From: Clitopilus passeckerianus
Lineage: Eukaryota > Basidiomycota > Agaricomycetes > Agaricales > Entolomataceae
DNA: 64,000 nucleotides
Assembly (NCBI GenBank): GCA_944990035.1
Contig: CALYLX010000040.1
Location: 310,001-374,000 of the forward strand
Reading direction: 5' to 3'
In this document: one piece after another, positions 11,295-22,482 of the stretch
Layout: the number at the start of each line of letters is the position of its first letter
Position numbering within the stretch: position 1 is the stretch's first letter
Translations under genes and position numbers: made by a program
Notes under the pieces: model-generated
What the model saw: the letters and a program-made list of their open reading frames with translations, nothing else
The model's database searches: none
Told to the model about the DNA's origin: nothing

Positions 11295-13043
11295 ATGTCA
11301 ACGCCGTTTGCCCTCAGCAGAAGCATTGGCTCGTGCGTGAAAAGGTCTGCACATTCTCCAATGCACCGCTGCTTGCTGTACTGAATCCAGAGGCAATGAC
11401 AGGACCCATGCAAGATCTTTAACAACACTTGGAAATGCCACGGATGCTGCGCCATTAGCTGGAATACGTGTCTTGGAACTCGGCCAACTGATAGCAGGTC
11501 CATTTGCAGGGCAGCTTCTTGGGTAGGTCCTTGACCAGTCCCAGTCACACGACATAGCTCATTCTGCCTGCGTTCAGCCAATTCGGTGCAGAAGTCATCA
11601 AGGTCGAACCCCCGAAGCTAGGAGATCCATTACGTGTCTGGCGAGAGTTGGATGAAGATGGGACCAGCCCTTGGTTCAGGAGTATCGGCCGGAACAAGAA
11701 AAGCGTAGCAATCGACATGCGTAAACCCGAAGGCAGGGAGTAAGTATGTGACTCTGCCTTCTGCGTATTCTGATTCTAACGTTAAGCCTGTAGACTCGTG
11801 AGGCAACTCGCTATTAAAAGCGATGTTCTGATAGAGAACTTCAAACCTGGCAGTACGTCTGAATCTTTGTGTGCCCTTTTGAAAGTTCTCAACTAAGTGA
11901 CCTTCTGCAGCCCTTGAAAAATGGTCACTAGGACCTGCAGATCTTCATCCACACAATCCTTCTCTCATCTTCACTCGTGTCAGCGGGTATGGTCAAACTG
12001 GACCATGGGCTCCACGTCCAGGCTATGCCTCCGTCTGCGAAGCTGAGTCGGGGTTCAGGTATATCAACGGTATGCCAGACCCAGAAACCGGTGGTCTATC
12101 TGGACCTCCCGTGCGTCCAAATATCAGCCTGGGAGATTCGATAGCTGGCTTACATGCAGCTTTTGGTACGGTATGTGCTTTCGCTTTCACGAATACTGGT
12201 AACTTTGCTGACTAGCGTTTAGGTCTTGGCTGTGCTGGGGCGCCAGAGGCAAACTGGCCAGTTGACTACTGGAAGAGTTGTGGACGTCAGCATCATTGAA
12301 AGGTACCCAACTAGCCCCCGGAGAATCTGCAGACTGGGCTGATATTGATTGCGTCTAGTATGCTCAACCTTATGGAGGGTATCATCCCAGAATACGACAG
12401 GAAGGGCAAGGTAGTCAAACTCCTGCCTCTCACGGATCGCCTAGGCTAACTCTTCCCCGACAGACTCGTGGTCCTTCAGGATCCTCTGTCACCGGTATCG
12501 TGCCCACCAACGCCTACCCATGCCGACCAGACACTTCAACCGGCGGAGCACCCTCAAACATGCCCGCCTACATCGTCATTGGCGCCAACGGCGACACCAT
12601 CTACAACCGCCTCATGACCGCCATCGGCCGCGAGGACCTCACTGGACCAAACTACGCCCAAAACCAGCACCGCGTCAAAAGACAAGCCGAGATTGAGGCT
12701 GCCATATCTGAATGGACGAGCCAGCATACCGTGGAGGAAGTCATCGAGGTAATGAACAAGGCGAGCGTGCCGGTTGGGAGAGTTGTCACAGTGAAGGAAG
12801 TCGTTGAGAGCGAGCAGATGAAGGAGAGGGGCGGTGAGGGATGTTTGGGTGGATGCTGATACGGAGAGTAAGGGGTGGAATGTGAAGATGCAGGGTACGT
12901 TCCCTGTGCTGGAGGGTGTTGATCCACAACCGAGATGGGCTGGGCCGAACTTGGGCTACCATACAGACCGGGTGCTCACGGAGGAGCTGGGGTTGTCAGA
13001 GGAAGCTATTGCCAAGCTGAGAAGCGACGGTACCATTGGCTAG
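11295..13043 (+). CDS. Class III (family III) CoA-transferase, mitochondrial type, with a probable frameshift near the 3' end
   Basis: Family III enzymes (formyl-CoA transferase, succinyl-CoA:glutarate CoA-transferase, CaiB) move CoA between carboxylic acids through an aspartyl-CoA anhydride. Exon 1 (11295-11344) encodes MSTPFALSRSIGSCVK and joins an Arg-rich stretch, so a mitochondrial presequence is likely. Family blocks follow: 'GIRVLELGQLIAGPFAGQLL', 'FGAEVIKVEPP', 'GRNKKSVAIDMRKPEGR', 'SDVLIENFKPG', 'RVSGYGQTGPWAPRPGYAS', and 'ISLGDSIAGLHAAFG' with the expected catalytic Asp. The C-terminus is 'AIAKLRSDGTIG'. At least five short introns are needed. The conserved frame shifts by one base in the GGGG run at 12828-12831 with no plausible intron there. 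It reads closest to SUGCT-like members, but the acid substrate cannot be told from sequence. Confidence 0.85.
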
Positions 13044-13243
13044 GCCCGCACCATGAATCCTAACCCAGCCTGAGGGTTTCGTGCTGTGTACCGAGGATAC
13101 TCTTGTCTGCAAAGCTCGCAGGAGATGGTTATGATGTAGAATATGTATTCTCATGATAGTAATCAATAACTTATCCAGTCCCTACTTCCTACTTCGATAT
13201 AGTTCAATTTCCACATTGTCTATAACTTATTCTCAAGACGCGT

Positions 13244-14401
13244 CTATTTCCAGAGGAATCCAGTAGGAGCCTCGATGGTAGGGTTATGAGCGACCTCCTT
13301 CAACCCCTTGCCTCCATCCACCCTCTCAAACACCTTGACGCCTCCACCATTGACACCACCAGCAACCAACCACTTGTCATCTGGTCCGCCAAATACAATT
13401 CCCCTGACGTGATTGAGGCCGGACCGTACCTCCGCCACCAACTCGAGGGCATCATCTGTTGAGAAGATCGATATGATATCACCCGCGGGAGAAGGATCGT
13501 TCCGGTTGGAGACGTAGATGTAGGGCGTGGGGAAGCTTGCGTTCGTCGACGGGATGAGAATCTCCGCTGCGAGCATGTCGTTCGGTAGGGCAGGCGGGTT
13601 CGACATGGTCGGTTTGGAGGTGATGAGTTTCGCGGCATTGGGCAAAGCGGGGAAGGTATGTTTGGCGATGCCGCTGGTCAACTCCAGGAGCGTAAAGATG
13701 TTTCCGCCTAAACATTTTAGAGAATTTCTCCTGAAAAGATAGGAGAAAACATACCATGGAAAGCAACATGCCTCGGACCGCCTCCCGGGGTGTACTCAAT
13801 TGCAGCTTCCTCCTTCAATGATCCGTCTTTGGCTATTGAGAACCTTCGGACTTTGTCTGCACCTAAGTCCGGGACGAGAAGCTCGTTGTGTTGCTCATGA
13901 ATGATAACTTGGTGGGGATGGGAAGCTTCTTGACGATCCTTGTTCGGACCGGTCCCAAAGACTTGAATCGTTTCGGGAGTTTCGGATAGCAAGCAGGGGG
14001 TCTTTGAGGAGATGGGGTATCGGGCGATATGGCCGGATGAGTACTGGAAGAGCGATTATCAGACAATGCATCGCTGGGTGGAATATTGGAAGAATACGCA
14101 CGTTTGCAACGTAGAGATTGTCCTTCGTCGCCAGCAACGACGCTGGGTCTGCACCACCAGAAGAAGCAGAAGCTATGACCTCGCCTTTTCCCTTCACATC
14201 GAATTTAACCGCAACGACTTTTCCATCGGTTTGCTCTAGTCCAGTGAAGACAATCGAGTTATCGCCAGGATGCGCGGTGATCCACGATGGATGGTGCCCG
14301 ACGGTGACTGCAGACGCCAAATTCAACGTTCCTTTAGCAGGATCGAACTCGAGGGTCGAGATATTGTTCGTGTACGATGCGGTCAAGATAAGATAGGCCA
14401 T
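13244..14401 (-). CDS. Seven-bladed beta-propeller lactonase (6-phosphogluconolactonase-like family)
   Basis: Three exons (14102-14401, 13755-14043, 13244-13707) encode 350 residues without a signal peptide, so it is probably cytosolic. Repeated beta-propeller blades are visible. Diagnostic family motifs are 'GHHPSWITAHPG', 'ASHPHQVIIHE', 'VPDLGADKVRRFSI', 'YTPGGGPRHVAFHGGNIFTL' and 'PYIYVSNRNDPSPAGDI'. Both splice joins fall inside these motifs and restore them. The family includes bacterial-type 6-phosphogluconolactonase and fungal carboxymuconate-lactonising enzyme. The HPHQ and GGGPRH motifs fit the phosphogluconolactonase-like branch better, but the substrate is not settled. It converges on the CoA-transferase with a 200 bp gap and lies in the same orientation as the downstream PrpF gene. 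Confidence 0.83.
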
Positions 14402-15556
14402 GATAGTGGTTTTCTATGACCAAAATGCCCCCTGATCCAGTGACCATCGCCTTTTAACGGCTTTCGGAATGCCGACGATTTGCCGGACTGGAGAGCCGTC
14501 GACGTGAATGCTTTGGATACGGACGCCAGGGTGAGCAAAGAATATACTGGGTATTACCATGGACAGGCAAGCTAGAACGTTATCTGCCGCTTGCTCGCGT
14601 TCTACGCGCGACGTGTTTCTAGCCAATCTGAGCTGAGAAGATGTTACCTGGGCTTCATTCCCCCGATAAATCCCCTATACTCACGTGTGGTTTAGACACG
14701 TACTGACATTCAATACTAAGAGCTTTTGCGCGCTTGGGATCTGCCCTCCAAGTATCCATGGTTGCATCACGGAGGATAACATACATGGAAGCTGCCGTAC
14801 CTGGGATGCTTTGCATCATTTCCGAGCTTTCTCCCGGTAGCTTCCTTTGGACGAATTCTCATATCGTTTTTGGTTTAGGCGGCCATACTTGAGTGGTGCT
14901 GAACAAACATTTACTTGGGATGAATGTTGCTGAGTATCGGATGCTCGATTTCGAATGAGGCTCAAACGGGCCGGTATGAAGGTTACAGGATCTACGAAAA
15001 GCCTAATAACCTTGTAAGAAAGGCTGGAGATAACAACGAAGTTAGGAAGACGGACCGGTGTACTAGTTCTATGGCGAAATCCGGAAAGGTAAGTTTGTCC
15101 ACACGCATATTTCACCGAGGATGTGCGATAGGTCAATGCTAAGTTTTACTCCAACATGTGAATGTGGGCTTCTCGGAAGCTTGGCTATATCGTGTAATCC
15201 ACCAAATCTTTCTCCCACCAAGCAAATAGCTGGTGATATTGTCTGCCAAAGAGGGCGACGTTGAAATATTGACCTACAAGTCGATGAGGGCAATGAGGAG
15301 CAGGAGTCTTTCCTCCGAGAATTTTTGATTGGGATTGCTCCCGACGCTCCGCATCTGATCTCGACGATATTTATTCGCCATCTTAGCCAATTTATCGCTT
15401 GGAGAGTGGCTAATGCAGGCCAATGCAAAGACCATGGATAAAAGCCGGGACGGAGATAATGAGTCGTGAAACTTGGCCTCGATAACGTCTTGCGGGCGAC
15501 GTTGCAGGGGTATGAAAAATTCATATAAAATGCCCAGTAAAATCTAAGCATTGGTA
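14402..15556. other. Intergenic region upstream of the lactonase
   Basis: About 1.15 kb between the lactonase start and the PrpF stop. It contains only short overlapping ORFs on both strands with no family resemblance and no coherent splice structure. It presumably holds the lactonase promoter and the PrpF 3' UTR. Confidence 0.5.
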
Positions 15557-16846
15557 TCACCACCAGACGACGCCTTTCATCAGCCTCTTTCCTGTCCGAA
15601 CCACCTTGGCGCTCTTGACGCTGCCGTCCTTAGCGAACTCCGCCCCTACGTCGACCAACCCACTCGGGTGTCGAAGTCTGACCATGCCTTCCGCTCCTTG
15701 CTTCCCTGCTGCCCGGGACCTCTGTACTATCTCCCAAGGCAGCGAGCCCTTCGTGTTTGCTGCCACTCCTGCGCATAGTCCGACCGTCATTGGCACCGCT
15801 TTGTGGAGAACTCCCATTGAGAGTGCGTGAATGACGAGATCGACATGCTGGGCTTTGTCCTCTTCTGTCTGCGGGTCGCTGAGGATGGCTATCTTGGGCT
15901 GAGCTTGGGCGGCTGGGTCAAGTCCCATCTTCACGGCTGCTGCTTGTCGAATGGCTTCTAGCGCCTCCGACACGGCTGCAGAGGTGGGTGCTTTCCCTTG
16001 ACAGTATTCGGTGATAGGGAGGAACGTAGATAGTTCCGCATGGCTGACGAAAACCGTAGGGTTCGTTGCATCTATGCACGAGCAGGTGACCGATTTCTGT
16101 CCCTGCGTCGTCGCCAGAGTAACTTGAATTTCGTCGGTGGGCGACCCTGTAGGTAGGAGTTTGCCCGTTCCAGCTCCGGCAGGGTTGACGAAGTCAAGTA
16201 TGATCTCGGATGCTTGCCCCGGAACACCTGCAATGGTCGTTTCGGGTGCATCCACCACAGGTGTATGTCCATCGTGTGCGGATACAGGGAACGTCGTGTC
16301 AATGATCTTCCGTGTGTTGGTATTGAAAGACCGTACCGTGGCGCGCAGCGCCCCATCTTGTACGGTAGGTTGACAAATGCCTTCGTCCACAGCGAAGACA
16401 CCAACCATGCTGGATAGGTTTCCGCAATTGCCGGAGTAGTCGATCTTTGTGTCGTTTATGCCGACTTGAACGAACGTGTATTCAGCCTGGATGCCGTCTG
16501 CGGCTTCGGCGGCAGTCGGGGCACCGACGACGCAGATTTTGGAGAGGCTGGAGATTCCTCCGCCCATACCATTGAGTTGCCTTGGATCAGGCGAACCCAT
16601 GATTCCCAGAAATATCCTAGTCCATTCCTCGCGTTTCTCCGGAAGCAGGGACTTGTCGATGAATATTCCTTTGGACGTCCCTCCTCTCAGGAACGACGCG
16701 GGAATAGGATTTGGGGTCCTGGTGGATTTGGAATTGAAACGGAGGCCTGAAGTAAACGCAGCAGCAACAGGTAGGCAGGGTGCGATCCGAATGCACGATC
16801 TTCTCAGGGATAATCCAGCCTTCGAGGTAGATAGTATCAGAGCCAT
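15557..16846 (-). CDS. prpF: PrpF-family isomerase (2-methylaconitate / aconitate-type isomerase)
   Basis: PrpF proteins share the diaminopimelate-epimerase fold and isomerise methylaconitate or related unsaturated tricarboxylates. Fungal members include aconitate delta-isomerase. This gene is intronless, 429 residues from the first ATG at 16846; the frame is open a little upstream but without ATG. The N-terminus (MALILSTSKAGLSLRRSCIR) is Arg/Ser-rich without acids and looks like a mitochondrial presequence. The enzyme core begins with 'PIPASFLRGGTSKGIFIDKS', followed by 'GMGGGISSLSKI', then 'KIDYSGNCGNLSSMVGVFAV', which contains the active-site Cys of the family. 'TIAGVPGQASEIILDFVNPA' and 'VRLRHPSGLVDVGAEF' match the second half. 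Its neighbours are a CoA-transferase and a lactonase. Confidence 0.9.
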   Translation of the reverse strand: MALILSTSKAGLSLRRSCIRIAPCLPVAAAFTSGLRFNSKSTRTPNPIPASFLRGGTSKGIFIDKSLLPEKREEWTRIFLGIMGSPDPRQLNGMGGGISSLSKICVVGAPTAAEAADGIQAEYTFVQVGINDTKIDYSGNCGNLSSMVGVFAVDEGICQPTVQDGALRATVRSFNTNTRKIIDTTFPVSAHDGHTPVVDAPETTIAGVPGQASEIILDFVNPAGAGTGKLLPTGSPTDEIQVTLATTQGQKSVTCSCIDATNPTVFVSHAELSTFLPITEYCQGKAPTSAAVSEALEAIRQAAAVKMGLDPAAQAQPKIAILSDPQTEEDKAQHVDLVIHALSMGVLHKAVPMTVGLCAGVAANTKGSLPWEIVQRSRAAGKQGAEGMVRLRHPSGLVDVGAEFAKDGSVKSAKVVRTGKRLMKGVVWW

Positions 16847-17532
16847 GATTGTGCCAGTGCGCAATGCAAACTGACGTCCTTACGAACCCAGAGCAGCTCT
16901 CGTACTCGTCGCTCAAAATTGAAAGCAAGCTTCAAGGTTTGTCCAAGGTACCCGTGGTGACTCGAACGAATGTTTTGATGTGGCTGTGCACAATAGAGAG
17001 TTTGCCGGATGCCGGGTTCCGCACCTTGTTCCATTCCAGCCAATGCCAAGACCACCTCATCCTTCACCATGAAAGACCTCACAGTCTCCAGCAAGCTATT
17101 GACGAGATTTCTTGGCTGGAAAGTGTAGTTCCTATGCTACTCAGATGTTGACATGAATCTTCATATGTTATCTCTGCCATAGAACCATGATGCAATGCTT
17201 CAAATGACCTGCGGCATTTGACAGTTCTCATCAAAGAAAAACAGATCAACTGAATTGACCTTGTCACTCTAAGCCGAATTTCGTGGTGATTACGAGGTTT
17301 CACTCTGTCCACGACCTGTAGGCTCTCCCGCTTGGTTGCTTTCTCCCCCGACGCTCCTTTCTTTTTTACTTGGACGCCACTCCTTTCGTTCAAGCGGTGT
17401 AGAAATTATTCGAGTTCGGTTCCGTGTGTCTGTCATTCAACGTTTTCAGTCCCCTGTTGTGAGTAGCTGGTCGTAGTCCGATTTGGCGGGATAAGCTAAC
17501 GTTTCTCCAACTTCACAGCCTCACCCTCCAAC
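16847..17532. other. Divergent promoter region between prpF and a membrane-protein gene
   Basis: About 690 bp separating the minus-strand prpF start from the plus-strand start at 17533. ORFs inside it are short and unrecognised, and no clear TATA box is seen on either side. Confidence 0.5.
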
Positions 17533-18195
17533 ATGCCCTCCTTAACATCCTCATCTACTGCAACGCCTTCAAGCAGCTCGGCCCCTTCATTGGGAGATCC
17601 CTCAGACGACAAACGCACGACAATTGTCGCTATCGTGTTATGTGTGCTTGGAATAATTGCCATCGCTATAATCATGATATGGACCTACCGCTTCAAGCCC
17701 CGACCTCCACTGAACTCTAGTTCAGATGAGGAAAGCGATACACCGAATTTTCATGGGAGACGAACGCGAGCTGCTCGAGCTCCCTCCGCCGCACGGATTA
17801 TACCGTTCGGTTCAGAGGCACCCAAATTCAGTGGGTCCCACTTTTCTTCTTCATAACTGCCATCACCTCCTAATCATTTCCCCTCAGAACACTCACCAGG
17901 ACAGGGAATGCGTATCGCTCAACGAGGACCTAATGGCTCATGGAATTTCAGCGAATCCACGACATCCCTGGTTCCGAAAGGCGTCACAGACCTTGATCAT
18001 CCACCATCGCCTGTATCACCGACATCATCCCAGTGGCAGCTACCGTCACTAATACCCCCTGCTAAGCTCTCAGATTCTAAGAAATCTGATGACTGGCGGT
18101 TAACCTTAGGCCTTGGTGGGGATGACTTCGATATCAACCCACCGCCAGCTTACAAGCACGAGTACGCTGGGTACCTGGACCATGGCAAGAACTAA
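17533..18195 (+). CDS. Single-pass membrane protein of unknown function
   Basis: Two exons, 17533-17830 and 17888-18195 (57 bp intron GTGGGT...CTCAG, phase 1), encode 201 residues. Residues 1-27 are Ser/Thr-rich (possible O-glycosylated ectodomain). A hydrophobic helix at about residues 29-51 (IVAIVLCVLGIIAIAIIMIW) is followed by a basic 'YRFKPRPP' stop-transfer and a cytoplasmic tail rich in Ser, Pro and acidic residues ending 'INPPPAYKHEYAGYLDHGKN'. PPPAY is a PPxY-type motif that could bind WW-domain ubiquitin ligases of the Rsp5 type. That is inference only. No family is recognised. Confidence 0.7.
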
Positions 18196-18578
18196 TTATC
18201 ATCTTGACATGGATCTCCTCTTCTCTTTCCCACTTCACGATTACGGGCTATGTTGGAATGGACTCTACTGGACACTGTAGTACCCCTGCAATACTTTTTG
18301 GTTCTCTGCGCATTTTTCAATGCTTTGTACTAGCTTTCCTTAATGACTACGATACCTTCGATTCGGTGATTCTGCCATGACATATTCATGATGCATTATC
18401 ACCTACCGCTGAATTACTATCACCGTGGATGCTTCCATTGACGGTCCAAGACGCTAAGACCAACTATCTTGTATTGCCGCAGTACTAAGTTTATCCTTCC
18501 TCCTGCCTAGGGACCCTTTCAGAGGCTACATACACATGGTCAAAGCACCTTTACGAAGGCCTTTCTTCCGATATCTTT

Positions 18579-18875
18579 GCGGGGGAGGATTATCCAGATT
18601 TAGTCTGCCCACCAACGGCTCCACCACATCAACTATACTGTATGCATCATTACTGAGGCCTGCGCCAAGGCGGATGCGTACATCGTACAGCGATACAGCG
18701 GGGAAAATCCCTCGGCGAAATAGTTGTACTTGGAGGGATTTCCCCCGCAATGTTCGAAGGGTAAAGTTTGGACGGCAGAGGTCGGCGATCGCAAAATGTG
18801 GAGCAAAACGTCCTTCTTTCAATCAGGCGGCGTAGAAAACCTTGTAATTGATAATTAGGGTCGGAACTCCCCCGC
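18579..18875. promoter_or_regulatory. Cluster of CreA/Mig1-type sites upstream of GH7 gene 1
   Basis: Four matches to SYGGRG in under 300 bp: GCGGGG at 18579-18584 and 18698-18703, and CCCCGC (reverse orientation) at 18743-18748 and 18870-18875. Known in ascomycetes as carbon-catabolite-repressor sites on cellulase promoters. Use in this fungus is inferred. Confidence 0.4.
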
Positions 18876-19040
18876 ATCCCCGAGAAAGGTCAAAATACGA
18901 GTTTTAAGGTGGATTGCGCCTGGGCAATAAAAAGAATTAAGAAGGTAAGAGTATCTCTGGGATAGAGGTTTCAAGAAATCACTTTGAACGCGAGCTGTCG
19001 CTGGCAGAAGAAGGAAGGCGGTGATAACGGGCCGCCGGAG

Positions 19041-19090
19041 CGTTGTTTGGTTATGATGGGGTTGCCAAATAACGCGTCGCTTTTGGTAAT
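19041..19090 (+). promoter_or_regulatory. GH7 shared upstream element, copy 1
   Basis: CGTTGTTTGG followed by a TGATGG core, GCCAAATAA and TTTTGGTA. Nearly the same order of words occurs at 21939 and, shorter, at 25591. It lies 632 bp before the ATG of GH7 gene 1 and contains an inverted TTTGG...CCAAA pair. Confidence 0.5.
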
Positions 19091-19578
19091 TGTGCCAGAC
19101 GTGCCAGACATGCCGCGCAAACGGATTTTCGATGGTTACTCTTCCCTTGTGGAGTTCCCCACACGAGCCTGCCCATGGTGTTACCCCACAACGCCTCAAG
19201 TTCTAAACCTTGTCCTGTTTTAGTAGTAGACTAATATCTTCGTGGTGCAAGGACTGCCAAGGCCTCAATGGTACTGGTTTCACCACCAAACGCCTTTATA
19301 GATGTGACTGGACCTTTCAATTTCCCAATCGTTTCTTCCAAGGTGATACTGGGCTCCTCCTTGCGCACGGCCTGTTGCTAACGGAGAATACTCAAAAAAT
19401 AAAGGGTCTCTCGGACTATCCACGGTGCAGAAAGGAGGTCTTCTGAGCAACCAACTGTGGAGTCGTCATATCCCAGGGAAGGATCTCTGTCCACCAAGCC
19501 TCTCGCATATTCATTCCGAGCCTGACACAAAGATGATGTCCAGGAACTGGTATACCGGCGATTATCCGTCCTTTCATG

Positions 19579-19585
19579 TATAAAA
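19579..19585 (+). promoter_or_regulatory. TATA box of GH7 gene 1
   Basis: TATAAAA 88 bp before the ATG, preceded at 19561 by ATTATCCGTC, a word shared with the other two GH7 promoters. Confidence 0.7.
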
Positions 19586-19672
19586 GGATGGTAGTATCGA
19601 CCCAGCTTCGACATCGGATTCAGAGCAAGTCTCAGTTCCATCTCTTCCCACTCAACACAGGTTCCTCTCACA

Positions 19673-21307
19673 ATGTTCCCAAAAGCCTCTCTCCTCGCTC
19701 TCTCCTTCCTCGCTGCTGCCACCTACGCACAGCAAGTCGGAACTCAGCAATCCGAGACCCACCCTTCCCTCAGCTGGCAGAAGTGCACCAAGGGCGGTGG
19801 ATGCACTTCCGGCGGCTCGGGTTCCGTCGTCCTCGACGCCAACTGGCGCTGGCTCCATACAACTGAGGGCTACACCAACTGTTACACTGGTAACACCTGG
19901 GACTCCACACTCTGCCCCGACAACGACACCTGTGCTAAGAACTGTGCTCTCGATGGCGCAGATTACTCTGGCACCTACGGCATCACCACCTCCGGCAATG
20001 CCCTCACTCTCAAGTTCGTCACCAACGGCCAGCAGAAGAACATCGGTTCTCGTGTCTACCTCATGGCTAGCGACAGCAAATACGAGCTTTTCAAGCCCCT
20101 CAACCAGGAGTTCACATTCGACGTCGATGTCTCCCAACTCCCCTGTGGTCTCAACGGCGCTCTCTACTTCTCCGAGATGGACGCTGATGGTGGTGTTGGC
20201 AAGTTCCCCAACAACAAGGCCGGCGCCAAGTACGGAACTGGTTACTGCGACTCTCAGTGCCCGAGGGACCTCAAGTTCATCGCTGGAAGCGTAAGTCATG
20301 CTGCATTCGCATTGTCTGCCTGATCTGACTTCAAATTATCTTCCAGGCTAACGTCGAGGGCTGGGAACCATCCGACAACGATTCCAACGCTGGAACCGGT
20401 GGCGCTGGTGCCTGCTGTAACGAGATGGATATCTGGGAGGCCAACTCCATCTCTTCTGCCTACACCCCTCATCCCTGTACCGCTTCTGGTCTCAACAAGT
20501 GTACCGGCACCGCCTGCGGTGGCCCCGACAACCGTTACGGCTCCATCTGTGATCCCGATGGCTGCGACTTCAACTCCTTCCGCATGGGCGACAAGTCCTT
20601 CTACGGCAAGGGCCTCACTGTCGACACCTCCAAGAAGTTCACTGTTGTCACTCAATTCATCACCGACAGTGGCTCTGCCTCCGGTTCTCTTTCCGAGATC
20701 CGCCGTCTCTACGTTCAGGATGGCAAGGTCATCCAGAACTCCAAGGTCAACGTTCCTGGAATGGACGCATATGATTCCATCACTGCCGACTTCTGCGACG
20801 CTCAGAAGTCTGCTTTCGGCGATACCACTTCCTTCCAGGACAAGGGCGGCATGGGCGGCATGAGCAAGGCTCTCGCCAACGGAATGGTCCTCGTCCTCTC
20901 CATCTGGGACGACCATTACGCCAACATGCTCTGGCTCGACTCCAACTACCCCACCGACGCCGACGCATCCAAGCCTGGTATCGCTCGTGGTACCTGCTCC
21001 ACCGACTCTGGCAAGCCCGAGGACGTCGAGAACTCTGCTGCCAACTCTCAAGTCATCTACTCCAACATCAAGCTCGGTGATATCGACTCGACCTACACTG
21101 CTGCCAAGGAGACCCGCAGCGAGGGTGTTCCTCAGGCCAAGTACGCTCAATGGTAAGTCATCACTCTATTTTTACTCGCGACGTCTCGCATTTTGACTGA
21201 TGCATCAATTCTATTCTAGCGGTGGCCAGAGCTTCACTGAGACTGTTGCCTGTGCTAAAGGCACCACCTGCACCAAGTTGAGCGACGAGTACAGCGCATG
21301 TCTCTAA
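19673..21307 (+). CDS. cel7: GH7 cellobiohydrolase (Cel7-type) with linker-poor CBM1, gene 1 of 3
   Basis: Secreted reducing-end exo-cellulase. Three exons (19673-20290, 20347-21152, 21220-21307) give 503 residues. Residues 1-19 are a signal peptide ([19 protein letters not shown]), and the mature protein starts QQVGTQ. The catalytic motif EMDIWEAN places nucleophile E232, D234 and acid/base E237. Long loops such as '[20 protein letters not shown]' and '[15 protein letters not shown]' indicate a tunnel-forming cellobiohydrolase rather than an endoglucanase. The last intron (phase 2, TG|C) recreates the first CBM1 Cys. The CBM1 at about 470-503 has its cysteines, but Tyr31 of the binding face is Glu, and the tether is only about 17 charged residues (ETRSEGVPQ) instead of a Gly/Ser/Thr/Pro linker. 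Confidence 0.95.
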
Positions 21308-21502
21308 GTACCACGGAGGTGATGTCCTAGAAACATATACCGTTCTCGCTTTCACAAAATCCCTTGTACATCATCATCCGATACCCGTCGCAGGCATAGT
21401 TTGATACTTACTTGCCTTTGTATTCCCAAATCCCAACTGTACAGTGCAATATCATTATGATTCTTCCTCCATCATCTGTGCACGGATCTAAGTCTCGACA
21501 GC

Positions 21503-21742
21503 CTGGGGTAAGCCCCGCATTTACGCAAGACTCCAGATGGCGGAGAACTTCCCCATTTCCGCAGAACAGGACTATTTCGAGCACTCTGGAGATATAGCTG
21601 AAAAAGCTCGGGAGGGGTCTATATCTGCCGTTTCGATTGGATTTCTGTATACGGCAGCTCACTGGTGACTTGATCCGTTTGTGCGCAGGGAATTTTAGAA
21701 CGAAGTGCGAGCTCTCGCGGTGCGGAGGAGCGCTATCTGGGG
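21503..21742. promoter_or_regulatory. CreA/Mig1-type sites upstream of GH7 gene 2
   Basis: CTGGGG at 21503-21508 and CCCCGC at 21513-21518 form a close inverted pair; a further CTGGGG lies at 21737-21742. Function inferred from ascomycete cellulase promoters. Confidence 0.4.
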
Positions 21743-21938
21743 AATCAAAGTCTGGCAGAGAACTACTGGTGTGGCGCCTCTTCTTTTAAATGGCTTCAGT
21801 CCAGCTGCCTTTCCTCAGACTACAGGTTGAAGGGACCGGCGGAGAAGTCAAGCTCCATCGAATTCAATATGGGTTCCCATGCTGGTGACCAAAACTAAAT
21901 TGAGAAGCAGACCGGGTGACCTCTGCGAGTGTTCGGCG

Positions 21939-21986
21939 CGTTGTTTGGTCTGATGGCCGCAGCCAAATAAATGCCATTTTTGGTAT
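21939..21986 (+). promoter_or_regulatory. GH7 shared upstream element, copy 2
   Basis: CGTTGTTTGGTCTGATGG, then GCCAAATAA and TTTTTGGTAT. Colinear with the copy at 19041, and 616 bp before the ATG of GH7 gene 2. Confidence 0.5.
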
Positions 21987-22474
21987 GATCCCCGACAAAC
22001 ATCTGCTTGCTGCATCTGCTCAACGGCATACTCAGTCCCAATGCACGGCCCGCTCGACACATATGGTGGCTGCTGCTGCAGCCATGTTAGTCTTTTAGGG
22101 ATTAACGGGTCTCTAACTCCGTCTCAATACAGATTCTCAACGTCAATAGCTTCTCCTGCTTGGACAGAGGTCTATATGAACGAAACGGCATTAGACTTCA
22201 CGAAGTTTCGTCACCAGACGACCGAATTCCAACCGCAGGTAGACGGCCACCCTGGCGTACAATACACTCGGTGAAACGCGTAAATTGTGCAGCCATACGG
22301 ACACTTTTCGGATAGTTGAAGCCTGATGATTTCAGAGCAACAACGAGACCTGTCTGCCTATACTGCCCAAAATAGTATCGCTTTCATGCACTCAAGACCA
22401 GGCATGATATCACTGCTCGAGGTGCCTAGCAGATCGCTAATGAACCCTGCCCGGTAATTATCCGTTCTTTATGG

Positions 22475-22482
22475 TATAAAAG
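22475..22482 (+). promoter_or_regulatory. TATA box of GH7 gene 2
   Basis: TATAAAAG 80 bp before the ATG, preceded by ATTATCCGTTCTTT, which matches the sequence before the TATA box of gene 1 almost base for base. Confidence 0.7.

Larger units (their letters stand above)
18196..19672. other. Long intergenic region upstream of GH7 gene 1
   Basis: About 1.5 kb. The first 300 bp are the 3' flank of the membrane-protein gene. From 18579 it carries CreA-like motifs, the shared GH7 upstream element at 19041 and the TATA region at 19579. ORFs in it are short and unconvincing. Confidence 0.6.

Noticed and set aside
15069..15563. Minus-strand ORF of 164 codons upstream of the lactonase
   Set aside because: No recognisable domain, codon use unlike neighbouring genes, and stops in all frames on either side without consistent splice sites.
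20296..21150. Long antisense ORFs opposite the GH7 exons (284, 272, 215 and 194 codons at 20296, 23245, 19652 and 22603)
   Set aside because: They mirror each other only because the sense exons are homologous. Strong codon bias towards C-ending codons removes stop codons from the complementary frame. No start context, introns or independent conservation.
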